DNA of 64,000 nucleotides from Siphonobacter sp. SORGH_AS_0500 (lineage in GTDB: Bacteria > Bacteroidota > Bacteroidia > Cytophagales > Spirosomataceae), in contig NZ_NHPP01000002.1 of NCBI RefSeq assembly GCF_002838835.1, positions 310,001 to 374,000 of the forward strand, in the 5' to 3' direction. Each line of letters begins with the position of its first letter. Positions within the stretch are counted from its first letter, which is position 1. Both the position numbers and the translations under genes were made by a program. A model generated the notes under the pieces. That model was not told the DNA's origin. It made no database searches and worked only from the letters and a program-made list of their open reading frames with translations. This document shows, piece by piece, positions 7,661-16,904 of this stretch.

Positions 7661-8248
7661 TCAGGCTTGCCCCAGTAGGCGTTTCACGTATTTCCCAACA
7701 ATATCAAATTCAAGGTTAACCGAGTCGCCAACTTTTAATTGGGAAAAGGTAGTATGCGTATAGGTATAAGGGATAATGGCAACGCGGAAAGAAGAGGCTT
7801 CCGAATTAAAAACCGTCAGACTAACGCCGTTAATACAGATCGAACCCTTTTCTACGGTAACGTTTCCAACCGAGGCATCGTACTCAAAATCAAATAACCA
7901 GCTTCCATTCTCGTCCTGAATCTGCGTACAAATGGCGGTTTGATCAACATGGCCCTGTACGATATGCCCATCAAAACGACCATTTGCCTGCATGCAACGT
8001 TCAAGATTAACCAGTGACCCGACTTGCAAATGCCCCAGGTTACTTTTCTTCAAGGTCTCATCAATGGCCGTTACCTGATGCACGCCATCACCCAGGGCTA
8101 TTACGGTTAGACAAACGCCATTGTGCGAAACGCTCTGGTCAATTTTTAACTCATGGGAAATCGGAGACTCGATACTGAAGGTGACATTAGTACCTTCCGT
8201 GTGTAATTCTGTAATCACTCCCGTGGCTTCGATAATTCCGGTAAACAT
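7661..8248 (-). CDS. ribE: Riboflavin synthase alpha chain
   Basis: Dismutates two 6,7-dimethyl-8-ribityllumazine molecules into riboflavin and a pyrimidinedione. The 195-aa product shows the two tandem lumazine-binding repeats. Repeat one begins MFTGIIEATGVI and has VSHNGVCLTV. Repeat two has GHIVQGHVDQTA and INGVSLTVFN. The start is at the invariant MFTGIIE. It stands between genes of unrelated function; other riboflavin genes are absent here. I saw no conserved FMN riboswitch in the upstream 190 bases. Confidence 0.97.
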   Translation of the reverse strand: MFTGIIEATGVITELHTEGTNVTFSIESPISHELKIDQSVSHNGVCLTVIALGDGVHQVTAIDETLKKSNLGHLQVGSLVNLERCMQANGRFDGHIVQGHVDQTAICTQIQDENGSWLFDFEYDASVGNVTVEKGSICINGVSLTVFNSEASSFRVAIIPYTYTHTTFSQLKVGDSVNLEFDIVGKYVKRLLGQA

Positions 8249-8402
8249 ATTTTATTGGCTTTTGCCGTTAAGTTGTAGATTTTTGCAGGATAACACCATT
8301 GCATCGCAATTTGCACCCGGAAATAGTTAATTGTCGATAGTTTTTTGGTTTTAGTTGTTTGTTGTCTGATAATTAACGAGTCATGATCAGAATTCGAGCA
8401 GT

Positions 8403-8434
8403 AACTCAAAATCCTAAACCCCAAACTCAAAACC
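8403..8434 (+). repeat. AAACTCAAAAC-type repeat before the DUF1684 gene
   Basis: It contains aactcaaaatcctaaacc and ccaaactcaaaacc, ending five bases before the ATG at 8439. It belongs to the same family as 3601-3677 and 40865-40983. Confidence 0.75.
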
Positions 8435-8438
8435 AATA

Positions 8439-9044
8439 ATGAATAGTCGAAAATTACTTTTAGTAGCCATTGCTGTACTGATTGTCGGTATTGTAGTGTA
8501 TTCCCTAAGTACGGGTAAAACGACTTCCTATGCTGATGATCTGCGGGCGGAGCGGGCAGAAAAAGATGAGAATTACCGTACTTCAGCCGAGTCTCCGATT
8601 AAGGACAAAGCCAACTTCAAAGGCCTGAATTACTTCCCGGCGGATTCGAGTTATGAAGTATTCGCAAAAATTGAAGAGCTGGATGAAACGAAGACCTTTG
8701 CCGTACAAATGACGGGCGGCCAGACCGAAAACTATACGCTTTTTGGTAAGGCAACCTTTGAGTTACAGGGTAAAACCTGTACGTTGCTGGTCTTTGAAAG
8801 CAACGAAGCCCGAACGCTGTTCATTCCCTTTAAAGATGTAACGGCGGGAAAAGAAACCTACGGCGGTGGCCGTTATCTGGATATCCCTGAGGGAGATATT
8901 ACCGGAAATCGGGTTACGATTGATTTTAACAAAGCCTATAATCCTTTTTGTGCGTATTCGCCGGAATACACGTGTCCGGTGCCTCCGAAGGAAAACAACC
9001 TGCCCATTGCCATTCGGGCAGGGGAGCAGAATTTCCATGAATAA
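8439..9044 (+). CDS. DUF1684 domain-containing protein
   Basis: A 201-aa protein with one N-terminal membrane segment (about residues 5-24, LLLVAIAVLIVGIVVYSL) and an extracytoplasmic body. The body has FKGLNYFPADSSYEVFAKI, and the C-terminal half has GGGRYLDIPEG, VTIDFNKAYNPFCAYSPEYTC and PPKENNLPIAIRAGEQNF, the hallmark of DUF1684. The biochemical function of this family is not known to me. The ATG at 8439 directly follows the A-rich repeat. The next gene starts 12 bases after the stop, so the two are probably co-transcribed. Confidence 0.88.
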   Translation: MNSRKLLLVAIAVLIVGIVVYSLSTGKTTSYADDLRAERAEKDENYRTSAESPIKDKANFKGLNYFPADSSYEVFAKIEELDETKTFAVQMTGGQTENYTLFGKATFELQGKTCTLLVFESNEARTLFIPFKDVTAGKETYGGGRYLDIPEGDITGNRVTIDFNKAYNPFCAYSPEYTCPVPPKENNLPIAIRAGEQNFHE

Positions 9045-9056
9045 ACGTAACCTGCT

Positions 9057-9548
9057 ATGAAAACAACCTATCAGATTAAATCAAGTAACGCTGGATTTGA
9101 AATTTATAATGAACACGAAAAGTTACTGACGACGTTTCGTTACGATGGCTGGTTTTCGAGTAATGGGAAAGCCGAATTGCCGGATAAACAACTGTTTCTG
9201 AAACCTAAAAATATCTGGGCTTCGAAGTTTGATATTTTTATAAATGAGATTGATAAGGGAGATATCGTCTTTAACTGGAAAGGACAGATTATTATTAGAA
9301 TTGATTATGATGGAAAAGAGAAGATATTTCTGCTGAAAGGGCGGGGTTTGATGAACCATCATTTTATCCTTGAAAATGAAATGGGAATCGTTACGCTGGC
9401 TTTCATGCCTAGGTTCAACTGGACCTCATTCAGGTATGAATATCAGGTGGAGGTAGAGCCCAATCAGGAATCGCCTTTGGAGTTACTGATTTCCTGTCAG
9501 TTTGCCATTAACCTGTACATGACCATGACTACAGCCGCTGCCGTTTAG
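9057..9548 (+). CDS. Hypothetical protein, 163 aa, beta-rich
   Basis: I do not recognise it with confidence. The sequence is rich in alternating hydrophobic and aromatic residues (SNAGFEIYNEHEKLLTTFRY, IIIRIDYDGKEKIFLLKGRG, HHFILENEMGIVTLAFMPRF), suggesting a beta-barrel such as a tubby/LURP-one-like fold. That is a guess from pattern only. The C-terminus is hydrophobic (LLISCQFAINLYMTMTTAAA), possibly a single tail-anchor. No signal peptide. It starts 12 bases after the DUF1684 gene and is followed by a bidirectional terminator. The first half is more A/T-rich than its neighbours. Confidence 0.75.
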   Translation: MKTTYQIKSSNAGFEIYNEHEKLLTTFRYDGWFSSNGKAELPDKQLFLKPKNIWASKFDIFINEIDKGDIVFNWKGQIIIRIDYDGKEKIFLLKGRGLMNHHFILENEMGIVTLAFMPRFNWTSFRYEYQVEVEPNQESPLELLISCQFAINLYMTMTTAAAV

Positions 9549-9561
9549 AGAAGGGTAATAC

Positions 9562-9597
9562 AAAAAAGCTCTGCAACCATCGTTGCAGAGCTTTTTT
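9562..9597. terminator. Bidirectional terminator between convergent genes
   Basis: The perfect 16-bp stem aaaaaagctctgcaac (9562-9577) / gttgcagagctttttt (9582-9597) has a 4-base loop. It serves the plus-strand gene ending at 9548 and the minus-strand gene ending at 9616. Confidence 0.93.
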
Positions 9598-9615
9598 ATG
9601 GCATTAAGCAATCTT

Positions 9616-10965
9616 TTAATACTTGAAGACTTTGTTACCCGCCATAACTTCCTGCGTTTTTTCGTCGAACGTAACCCGAAGGCCCGTGCGGTACGCTGCG
9701 TTGGACATGATGGTGGCAATGGAGTGCTGGTAACCCGCTTCAATCGGAGCGTTTGGCGTTTTACGACTCCGTACGCATTCCATCCAGTTTTTAATGTGGT
9801 TGAACGTCAGTACGTCGCCGCCAGTGTTCGCCCCCGTTTCTACTTTAGGTCCTTCCAGTTTGGCAGAAGCCAGCAGATTGGCTTGCATTTTCATGTCTGC
9901 TGCATCCCGAGCCGTTAACCCACCCGTAGGTGAAATCATGTTGGTGTCGAGGTTCAGCTCTCCACCGTTGGAGTAATAAATCTCTTTTGTGCCTCCTGCC
10001 GAGTTACTGAAACGGCTGGCAAACGATACCTGGAAACCTGTCGTAGGGTCGTTTAGCGGGCCGTAATCGAATACTACCGTCAGGGTATCGGCGTTTTTAC
10101 GACCGTCTTTCCACTGGTAAATGCCTCCATTCGCTACGGCTGAACGGGGGTGAGGCAGGCCGGTAAACCAGTGCACCGTGTCAATCTGGTGACTCATCCA
10201 CTGACCGGGAATTCCCGAAGAATAAGGCCAGAATAGGCGGTACTCCAGGTATTTACGAGGATCAAAAGCTTCTTTTGGACGATTAAGTAAGTAACGGTTC
10301 CAATCCAGATCTTCCTGCTTACACTGAGCTACCAGCTCAGGGCGACGCCAGCGACCGGGCTGGTTTACGTTCCACATTAATTCAACCATGGTAATAGGGC
10401 CGAATTTACCGGATTTGATGAATTCTTCCGCCGCGTGATAATTCGCACCACTGCGACGTTGCGAACCAATCTGAACGATTTTACCCGAGGCTTTTACGGC
10501 TTTCAATACCGCACGGGCATCTTCCATGGTTTCGGCCAGTGGTTTTTCGGTATAGGTATCGCAGCCCGCTTTTACCGCATCAATCGTGTGGATGGCGTGC
10601 TGGAAATCAGCTGTGCTGATAAACACGGCATCAACCGCTTTGGCATCGTAGAGTTCGTCGTTATTGCGATAGTCTTTAATGGTTCCGCCTAATTGTTTTT
10701 CCAGGAAAGCTTTACCTTCTTCCCGGCGACGCTTCCAGATGTCAGAAACCCCCACCATCTCGAAGTTCATTTCCTTCGCCAGAGCTTTAAACGGAGGGAC
10801 GTGTGAAGCCCGGAAACGATCGGAGAATCCTACACAACCCACACGAACGCGGTCGTTAGCTCCGAGGATTTTACGATAACTGGCCGCAGACATCGCATTC
10901 ACGCTCAAAGCCGTGCCCGCAGCAGCCAATGATACTTTCTTAAGAAACTCTCGACGATTTTCCAT
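9616..10965 (-). CDS. Secreted Gfo/Idh/MocA family oxidoreductase
   Basis: NAD(P)-dependent sugar dehydrogenase-like protein, 449 aa. An N-terminal twin-arginine-like leader (MENRREFLKKVSLAAAGTA) precedes a Rossmann fold beginning RVRVGCVGFSDRFRASH. The family EKP motif is in CDTYTEKPLAETMEDAR. The C-terminal dimer/substrate domain follows (GPITMVELMWNVNQPGRWRR, GIPGQWMSHQIDTVHW). Exported members often keep a tightly bound cofactor and oxidise or reduce glycosides at C3. Its position just downstream of a double DUF1080 gene on the same strand (154-base gap containing an A-rich repeat pair) fits a 3-keto-glycoside route. The substrate is inferred, not shown. Confidence 0.9.
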   Translation of the reverse strand: MENRREFLKKVSLAAAGTALSVNAMSAASYRKILGANDRVRVGCVGFSDRFRASHVPPFKALAKEMNFEMVGVSDIWKRRREEGKAFLEKQLGGTIKDYRNNDELYDAKAVDAVFISTADFQHAIHTIDAVKAGCDTYTEKPLAETMEDARAVLKAVKASGKIVQIGSQRRSGANYHAAEEFIKSGKFGPITMVELMWNVNQPGRWRRPELVAQCKQEDLDWNRYLLNRPKEAFDPRKYLEYRLFWPYSSGIPGQWMSHQIDTVHWFTGLPHPRSAVANGGIYQWKDGRKNADTLTVVFDYGPLNDPTTGFQVSFASRFSNSAGGTKEIYYSNGGELNLDTNMISPTGGLTARDAADMKMQANLLASAKLEGPKVETGANTGGDVLTFNHIKNWMECVRSRKTPNAPIEAGYQHSIATIMSNAAYRTGLRVTFDEKTQEVMAGNKVFKY

Positions 10966-11010
10966 AGTCTAAACCGAAGGTTAATCGGCTTTTTTATTAG
11001 GTTATTAATT

Positions 11011-11121
11011 GAGTTTGTGAGTTTGGTGTTTAGCGTTTGGAGTTTAGAGTGATTGCTGTTGTAAGCGAATACGTTATGTCAACCTTATAACTCAAAACCA
11101 TAAACGCCCAACCCCAAACTT
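11011..11121. repeat. AAACTCAAAAC-type inverted repeat pair between DUF1080 and Gfo/Idh genes
   Basis: The left arm (11011-11050) includes gagtttgtgagtttggtg and agcgtttggagtttagagt. The right arm (11085-11121) includes aactcaaaaccataaacg and ccaaccccaaact. They are imperfect reverse complements over about 30 bases. Confidence 0.75.
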
Positions 11122-12550
11122 ATTTTAATTCCCGAATCTTTATACTTCTGAAATTGACGATGTCGTGGTGATCCTGAAGGAGGATGGGGCCTTTTTCGGC
11201 TGCACCAAAACCTTTGAATGGAGCGTATTTCGAACGTTCGATCAGAGCTTTAAAAAGTGGGGAGTTTCGCTCGTATTCCAGCACTTTAAACCCATTTAGC
11301 CAGTGCTCCACGTGATTGTTGGGATATACAATCACCCGGCCTTCATTCCATTCCCCAATTTTCTTGACGGCGGCTTTGTTAGGGCCTGTCTTATCCGCTG
11401 GAATCAGGTCATATAACGAACCAATCTTGCGGTTACCACCCGCTCCGAGTTTAGCATCAGGGTGTTTTTCGTCATCTAATACCTGAAATTCCGGCCCAAC
11501 CGTTGCTACACTTTTTAGGGCATCCGCAGGGATGGTAGTAGGCGATTGATTAGGCTGGTATTCGTAGGTATCAGTTACCCATTCACTCACAAAGTATTTG
11601 ACTCCGGCATTGGCTGCTTCCGTTAACTTGAACTGGAAGGTCAGCTCAAAGGCTCCGAATTTTTCAGTAGTCAGGATGTCTCCACCACCGCCGGAAGCTA
11701 CATCCAGCGTTAACTCCCCATCCTTCATAATCCATCCTTTGGTAGGAAAATTAGGTTTACCTGCCCCACGCCAACCATTGGATGTTTTCCCATCCCACAA
11801 AAGTTTGAAACCTAACGCTTTTTCCTGTTCAGAAATGGTGTTGGGAATCAGGTTAATAACAGGAGTGTTGTCAACAGGAGAGGGCTGTAGATGATCCGTC
11901 TGGATACGAATGTTTTTCCAGCGAATGGTCTTTCCTTCATGCGAAGCATCTTTACCAATGCTATGCACCTGTAGAGCAATGTATCCTTTAGGAGTAACAT
12001 CATCCACCAGATTTGAAACGGGAACGCCATTGACGAAGGTGCGGATGGAGTTACCTATGGCTTCAATGCGGTATTTATTCCATTCGCCTCTTTTAAAAGC
12101 CGCTTTACCAGCCGGATTATTATTAGGATTACACAGCCAGCCTCGACGAGCTTCGTCATAAATGCCGCCGCTCCAGCTACGTTCGGCGGGGTCAATTTCC
12201 ATCTGATAGCCATTGACGCGGCCATCGCCTTCGCGTTGCAGGCTGCGGAACTGAATACCGGAATTGAGATCGTTATCAATTTTTACGTCACATTCAAAAA
12301 TGAAATCGCCGTACTGCTGTTCAGTAAGAAGAAAGGTATTGGGCGTATTCATCTGAGAAATGCCGATGATTTCTCCGTTTTTGATTTCATAGTTAGCCTT
12401 ACCCGAAGCCGACCCTTCAGCTATCTTCCAGCCTTTCAGGGTTTTACCATCAAATAAATTTTTCCAGGTGCCCTTGGGAGGATTGGTGGCATACGTTAGG
12501 GTATGACTGGAAAGTGCCAGCGTTACTAAAAGTACTGATAATCTTTTCAT
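11120..12550 (-). CDS. Double DUF1080 (3-keto-disaccharide hydrolase-like) protein
   Basis: Two copies of the concanavalin-like DUF1080 domain in one 476-aa exported protein. Copy 1 (about residues 25-220) opens with [16 protein letters not shown] and has SGIQFRSL and [20 protein letters not shown]. Copy 2 (about 240-476) opens with [15 protein letters not shown] and ends [14 protein letters not shown]1080 proteins of Bacteroidota include enzymes that hydrolyse 3-keto-glycosides. The open frame extends to 12604, but the ATG at 12550 gives a clean signal peptide ([20 protein letters not shown]), so it is preferred. It is upstream of and co-directional with the Gfo/Idh gene. Whether both domains are catalytic is unknown. 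Confidence 0.88.
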   Translation of the reverse strand: MKRLSVLLVTLALSSHTLTYATNPPKGTWKNLFDGKTLKGWKIAEGSASGKANYEIKNGEIIGISQMNTPNTFLLTEQQYGDFIFECDVKIDNDLNSGIQFRSLQREGDGRVNGYQMEIDPAERSWSGGIYDEARRGWLCNPNNNPAGKAAFKRGEWNKYRIEAIGNSIRTFVNGVPVSNLVDDVTPKGYIALQVHSIGKDASHEGKTIRWKNIRIQTDHLQPSPVDNTPVINLIPNTISEQEKALGFKLLWDGKTSNGWRGAGKPNFPTKGWIMKDGELTLDVASGGGGDILTTEKFGAFELTFQFKLTEAANAGVKYFVSEWVTDTYEYQPNQSPTTIPADALKSVATVGPEFQVLDDEKHPDAKLGAGGNRKIGSLYDLIPADKTGPNKAAVKKIGEWNEGRVIVYPNNHVEHWLNGFKVLEYERNSPLFKALIERSKYAPFKGFGAAEKGPILLQDHHDIVNFRSIKIRELK

Positions 12551-12803
12551 GTTTAATGGTTTAATGGTCCACACGGGGAAGGTGATCCAACCGCTCAGAA
12601 TCATTCAGGCACACTTCATTTAAATGACCCCGTTTTTTGGATTTACCCTGAAAAATAGAGTTCATTTATAGAGAAAGCTCACCGTTTCGAAGAAAGTAGG
12701 CCGGGATTATCCCTATTGAACTCCTCTGGGGTTAGCTGGAGTAGTCATGCTCCGCTCTTTCGGATTGCAAATTCAGAATAGTTAAGAACGGTCGATTAGT
12801 TAG

Positions 12804-12824
12804 AGACGCGATTTTACCGCGTCT
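12804..12824. repeat. AGACGCG palindrome, copy 1
   Basis: Arms agacgcg (12804-12810) and cgcgtct (12818-12824) with a 7-base loop. The same palindrome recurs at 63604-63624, with a half copy near 63548. Confidence 0.75.
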
Positions 12825-12914
12825 GGGTAAGAGGCGGTTTTTATGACTAGTTAGTTTTTCTCATCTCCCCGCCAGATGCGATGGGTCTTTTGTTCTTTAA
12901 TGAATTTAGTAGGT

Positions 12915-12974
12915 TAGAACGGGTTATTAGGTTTACTAGTGACTCATGCTGCCAGCGAAAAAGCTGGCAGCGGT
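12915..12974. repeat. 60-base direct repeat, copy A, with CTGGCAGC hairpin
   Basis: It starts tagaacgggttattaggttt, continues actagtgactcat and ends in the hairpin gctgccagc-gaaaaa-gctggcagc (12948-12971). Copy B differs at two positions only. Confidence 0.9.
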
Positions 12975-13019
12975 TTAGTAGGTTGGTAGGTAAACCTTTG
13001 TCTTAAATAGGTTGTAATC

Positions 13020-13079
13020 TAGAACGGGTTATTAGGTTTACTAGTGACTCATGCTGCCAGTGAAAAGGCTGGCAGCGGT
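13020..13079. repeat. 60-base direct repeat, copy B, with CTGGCAGC hairpin
   Basis: Identical to copy A except c to t at the top of the stem and a to g in the loop (gctgccagt-gaaaag-gctggcagc, 13053-13076). The c-to-t change keeps a G-U pair in RNA. The two starts are 105 bases apart. Confidence 0.9.
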
Positions 13080-13150
13080 CTATAAGCTAGTACGTCGGTA
13101 GATAGTAAAGGCGTTAAGTAGTAACTGAGAACCAACAACGGAAAACTAGC

Positions 13151-14071
13151 TTAGCTGATGGCAATCTTTTGCTCCTGCAAAAATTTTTTGCTGGTTTCGG
13201 CACAGGAAAGAGCTGTTTTCCCCTGGTCGGGAACGCCGTCCAGTTCGATGATCCCCCAGCCTTTGAAATGAATCTCGTTCAAGGCTTTGAAAACCGCTGG
13301 AAGGTTAACGTTTCCCTGACCCAGTTCAACGAATTTATAGGCTTTCGGATCGGAATTACCGGGTAAAGGACAGCGAACGTCTTTCAAATGCAGAGCATGA
13401 ATCCGGTCTTTGTATTGATGAATTGCTTTAGCCGGATCGCCGCCGCCCTGGTGATAATGGGCTACATCAAGTAATAATTTTACATACTTCGGATTCATCT
13501 CCTGAACGATAATATCCACTTCCTCTGGCGTTTCGCCCAACTGGTGCATGTGGTTATGATACGTGGCCTGAATGCCCATGGCAGCCGTTTGTTTGCCAAT
13601 TTCGTTCATAACCTGTGCCAGTCGCTTCAATTCTTCTGTCGTTGGTTTCCGGTCTTTCGGTCGAGCATTATTGGTTAACTGGATGCTGCTTCCACCCAAT
13701 GCCTTCACAAAGCTGGCGTGAGCCGTATGCATGTTGATGGTGCTTTCTTCTTTATCCATGTCAATTTCTACGTTGCCACTAGAAAACATGACCAGTTTCA
13801 GTTGATGAGCGTCGAGCTCAGCTTTAAGTTCACTGGGTTTGTTACGATAGGGGCCAAAGGCATTGGCTCGAAGCTGAATGCCCTGAAAACCGAGGGAGGA
13901 GATATCCTTGATAGCATCGGTATCCTTACCTCCCCAGGTAATAGCCGAATAACCAACCTGTAATCCTGATTTTTTGAAAGCAAAAAGGTCAAGAGAGGAG
14001 CCTAAAACAGTGGCCGACGTAAGTAACCCGGCCTGTTGTAGGAACGACCGGCGGGAAAGCGAATATTTCAT
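13151..14071 (-). CDS. Secreted sugar phosphate isomerase/epimerase-like TIM-barrel protein
   Basis: A 306-aa exported TIM-barrel protein. The leader MKYSLSRRSFLQQAGLLTSA has the RRxFL pattern of twin-arginine signals, followed by VGYSAITWGGKDTDAI. Putative metal ligands are visible in QATYHNHMHQLGE, KLLLDVAHYHQGG, IHALHLKDVR and WGIIELDGV. It belongs to the same superfamily as the protein encoded at 6644-7516, but the two are clearly divergent. It lies upstream of the DUF1080 gene on the same strand, across the 600-base repeat gap. Proposed role: interconversion or cleavage of keto-sugars in the periplasm. Family sure, reaction unknown. Confidence 0.88.
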   Translation of the reverse strand: MKYSLSRRSFLQQAGLLTSATVLGSSLDLFAFKKSGLQVGYSAITWGGKDTDAIKDISSLGFQGIQLRANAFGPYRNKPSELKAELDAHQLKLVMFSSGNVEIDMDKEESTINMHTAHASFVKALGGSSIQLTNNARPKDRKPTTEELKRLAQVMNEIGKQTAAMGIQATYHNHMHQLGETPEEVDIIVQEMNPKYVKLLLDVAHYHQGGGDPAKAIHQYKDRIHALHLKDVRCPLPGNSDPKAYKFVELGQGNVNLPAVFKALNEIHFKGWGIIELDGVPDQGKTALSCAETSKKFLQEQKIAIS

Positions 14072-14143
14072 AGATGTCAGAGGTTTTTCTCAAGACGGAA
14101 ATTTAGCCTGAAACCCCTGACTTTCTGAAGATTTACTTTAAAA

Positions 14144-16653
14144 CTAAGGGATTTGACTCGATTTTTCGGAAAGCTCCTGAAGTTGACGTTTAGCTTTGCG
14201 ATGACGAACCCGCTGACCAATATCCAGCCTGATTTTTGTTTCTGAACCTTCGTCTTTAGCCCTTAAGTTGAGCGTCCAGCCGGGCGTATGTTCTTCATCG
14301 TAACGCACCAATTCATAATCTTTATCCCGTTTGCGAAGGTTACGCAGAGGAATCTGAACGAATAAATCCGTCTGATTTCCAAAGCTGTAAGTTCCTCCAA
14401 CAAATAAGGTCAGGGCCGTTGACTCAATGGCCATTTTATCCATTTCAATTTCACGTCCTTTAAAACGGAACTGACTCGTTAATGGAGCAAATTTGATATG
14501 GTCAAAATCCCGATTTTTAAAGATGAATTTCTGAATGCCTTTAATAGGTTTGAAACCAATTAATTCCCCATTCCGAAGGTTGAAATTAAGGTAACCTGAA
14601 AACGTACCCGGAATTGGGGTATAATCCCGGCGTAATTTCATTTCAATTTTCCCTTCCGAATTCCATAAGCCTCGAATGTTTCGATGCGTAATGGTTTGTT
14701 GCTGAAAGTCGTCAAAAGCCCAGAATAGCTCCTGAATATTGGTATTTCGCAGAGCACAGGCCACACTCAGTCGAGCAGGGTTGCTCTGCACATAATCAAT
14801 TTGACCATTGAAATTGAAGTTTCCTCTAAAGGCATTCATCGCCAATGACTTGATTTGCATTTTTTTATTCGTCAGGTTAAGCTTTCCACTGACCTGACTG
14901 GCTTTGAAATGGCGATACTGGAATTGGTCAAATCGTACATCAATATCGGTTTCTAACTGGTCAATGATCCGATCTACTTTAGCGATTAACTGCTTGCGGG
15001 CTTGTTTCCGGGCCAGAGCAGAGCCTTTGGGCTTCAAAGGCATAATTTTAATCGCATTGAAGTTCAAATTAGGCGAATAAATAGAAGCGTTAGCGTACAA
15101 CCGAACATTGGAGGAGGTAAGAAAAGGGATTAACCTTTTAATTTGCCCCTTCACCGTTAACGGACTTTTGTTGAGACGTGTGTTGATGTGATGAATCAAT
15201 AAATCTTTTTCATTGAAGCTGGCTTTCATGTTTAACTGATCGAAAATCAACTGACGATTCAGGTAACGAAAACTGCCGTTTTCAACTTTCACAAAACCAG
15301 TTAATAAGCCTGATAAATCACCCGTTTTAGGGTCAATAACGTTTACAACGCCCCCTCTATACTGAGCATCGAGGTAAATTTTACCGTTTTCAAGTACAAA
15401 GTTACTTGCGTTGATATTATCGTTTAATCTTGAAAAATCGGTATCAATATGGGCGGTGATATAGGCTCTGGATTTAATGAAATTATGAATAATCATCTTG
15501 CCACTGACGGGCAGACCATCGTCCCAGTTGGCGGTGTATTCATCAAAAAATACTCGGGAATTTTCATTACCCGTGGGGAGTGAACCGCTGGCATGATTGG
15601 TAAAATGCCCCTTTACCCGCAGATTCGTTAATAAACCCAGCTTGGACTCAAAACGGCCCGGTCCTGTGGCAAAGCGAACGTCAATTTGGGGTTCGATGCC
15701 CGCTCCGGTCGAACCGTTCACCCGAACAACAGCACTTTCAATTTCCGGGTAATATTCAAATTTCCCGATGGACGCTGCCAACTGACGGGGCATTAAGTCG
15801 AGAGCTTTGGTAAGTGGAAGCCGATTCAGGTGAAGATAGATATTCATATTCGGCGGACGTTTCACAAAAAACTGAAAACGGCCATGAGCCCGCAGGGTAT
15901 CTTTTTTCTCGAAAACCAGGCGGGAAGGCTCAAGGGTTAAGACTCGAGTAGCCGTATCAATGCGAAGGTTCAGCTTGAGTTCCGTTTCCTGATTGGTACC
16001 AAAGCTACCCTTATTGGGATTAAAGGCCAGCCCATCCAGATGCATAGGTCCCCGAACGCCGATTTTGAACTGATTTTTTTATGGGAAATCTGGCAGACGA
16101 TGTCTTTGAATAAACCACCGTACCATTTATGATGAAGCGAATCAGCGAAGTGTACCTGAATATTTTCGAGGCGAACCTGCTTAATATCTACCAGAAAACC
16201 TTTTTTTCGGGCCTGAGCCGTTTTTTTAGCGGGATCTTTCGGCTCAAATATGCTCCAGTTGGCGTAACCATCCTTGAGTTTAAGAGCATTAACCGTTCCA
16301 TCTACCAAACGAATGTGGCGAATCTGAACCTGCCGCCGGAAAAGATCGATTAGGTCAAGTCGAACGCGTACCTGCCGGACGGTCAGAAAATCAACATGAT
16401 GCAGATCGTGTTTTAAATCTTCAAGCCTGACGTTTTCCAGCGTTATGGTTAAGCCCGGAACGCCGCCTTCCCAGAAAACGATGTTGAAGTTATCCGCATA
16501 AAAGTTGCCCTTGATCTGATGACTGACTTCGTGCTTGATACGGTCAAAAATCCGATCCCTGTAACTATAAATAGCCGCCATTAGTATAAGCCCTAGAACG
16601 AAGAAAAGGGCGAATACTCGTAAAAAAATACGTTTAAGGCGTTTGAAATTCAT
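14144..16653 (-). pseudogene. AsmA-like outer-membrane biogenesis protein, frameshifted
   Basis: Two overlapping frames encode one AsmA/TamB-like protein of about 836 aa. The first part (16653 down to about 16074) has an N-terminal membrane anchor (RVFALFFVLGLILMAAIYSY) and FYADNFNIVFWEGGVPGL. The second part (to 14144) continues with FKIGVRGPMHLDGLAFNPNK and repeated beta-rich AsmA segments, ending near LNLRAKDEGSETKIRLDIGQ. The switch falls in a run of seven T at 16074-16080 (A on the coding strand). One extra base there joins the frames as ISHKKNQFKIGVRG. Proteins of this family act in lipid transport or outer-membrane assembly. It could be a sequencing error, a disrupted gene or a slippage site. 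Confidence 0.8.
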
Positions 16654-16860
16654 AGAGTTTTAGGGCAATAAGGCGGTAAATAAATGGTTTGGGGTACGGG
16701 CACCAATGTACTCAGATTTTTAAAAATCAGCCGCGGGATTAAACGAATTTAATGCGAAGGATTTTATCTGGTATTAGGGCAAGGTGACTGGGCGTAACGA
16801 CCTGAAAGGTAGTGAAAAAGATCTTGCCAGCTTGAAAGTGAAGGGAAACTGAGAAAGCGA

Positions 16861-16889
16861 AAAAACCAGACTTAGTGAAAGTCTGGTTT
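16861..16889. terminator. Terminator of the [2Fe-2S] protein gene
   Basis: The 12-bp stem aaaaccagactt (16861-16872) / aagtctggtttt (16878-16889) has a 5-base loop and A/T flanks on both sides. It lies 15 bases beyond the minus-strand stop. Confidence 0.88.
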
Positions 16890-16904
16890 TCAAAAAAGAA
16901 ATCA

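Larger units (their letters stand above)
12551..13150. repeat. Repeat-rich non-coding gap, 600 bases
   Basis: No gene is supported. It contains one AGACGCG palindrome (12804-12824) and two copies of a 60-base direct repeat (12915-12974 and 13020-13079) separated by 45 bases. Each copy ends in a GCTGCCAGC hairpin. The stretch near 12551-12720 is the leader of the DUF1080 gene. Confidence 0.8.

Noticed and set aside
8249-8438. FMN riboswitch upstream of ribE
   Set aside because: I looked for the conserved FMN-aptamer segments by eye and found none; the space is short and A/T-rich.
9616-10965. Plus-strand open frames opposite the Gfo/Idh gene
   Set aside because: They are shadows of a gene with clear family motifs on the minus strand.
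12915-13079. Two 60-base repeats resembling a mini CRISPR array
   Set aside because: Only two copies, repeat much longer than CRISPR repeats, contains an ordinary dispersed hairpin, and no cas genes are in the window.
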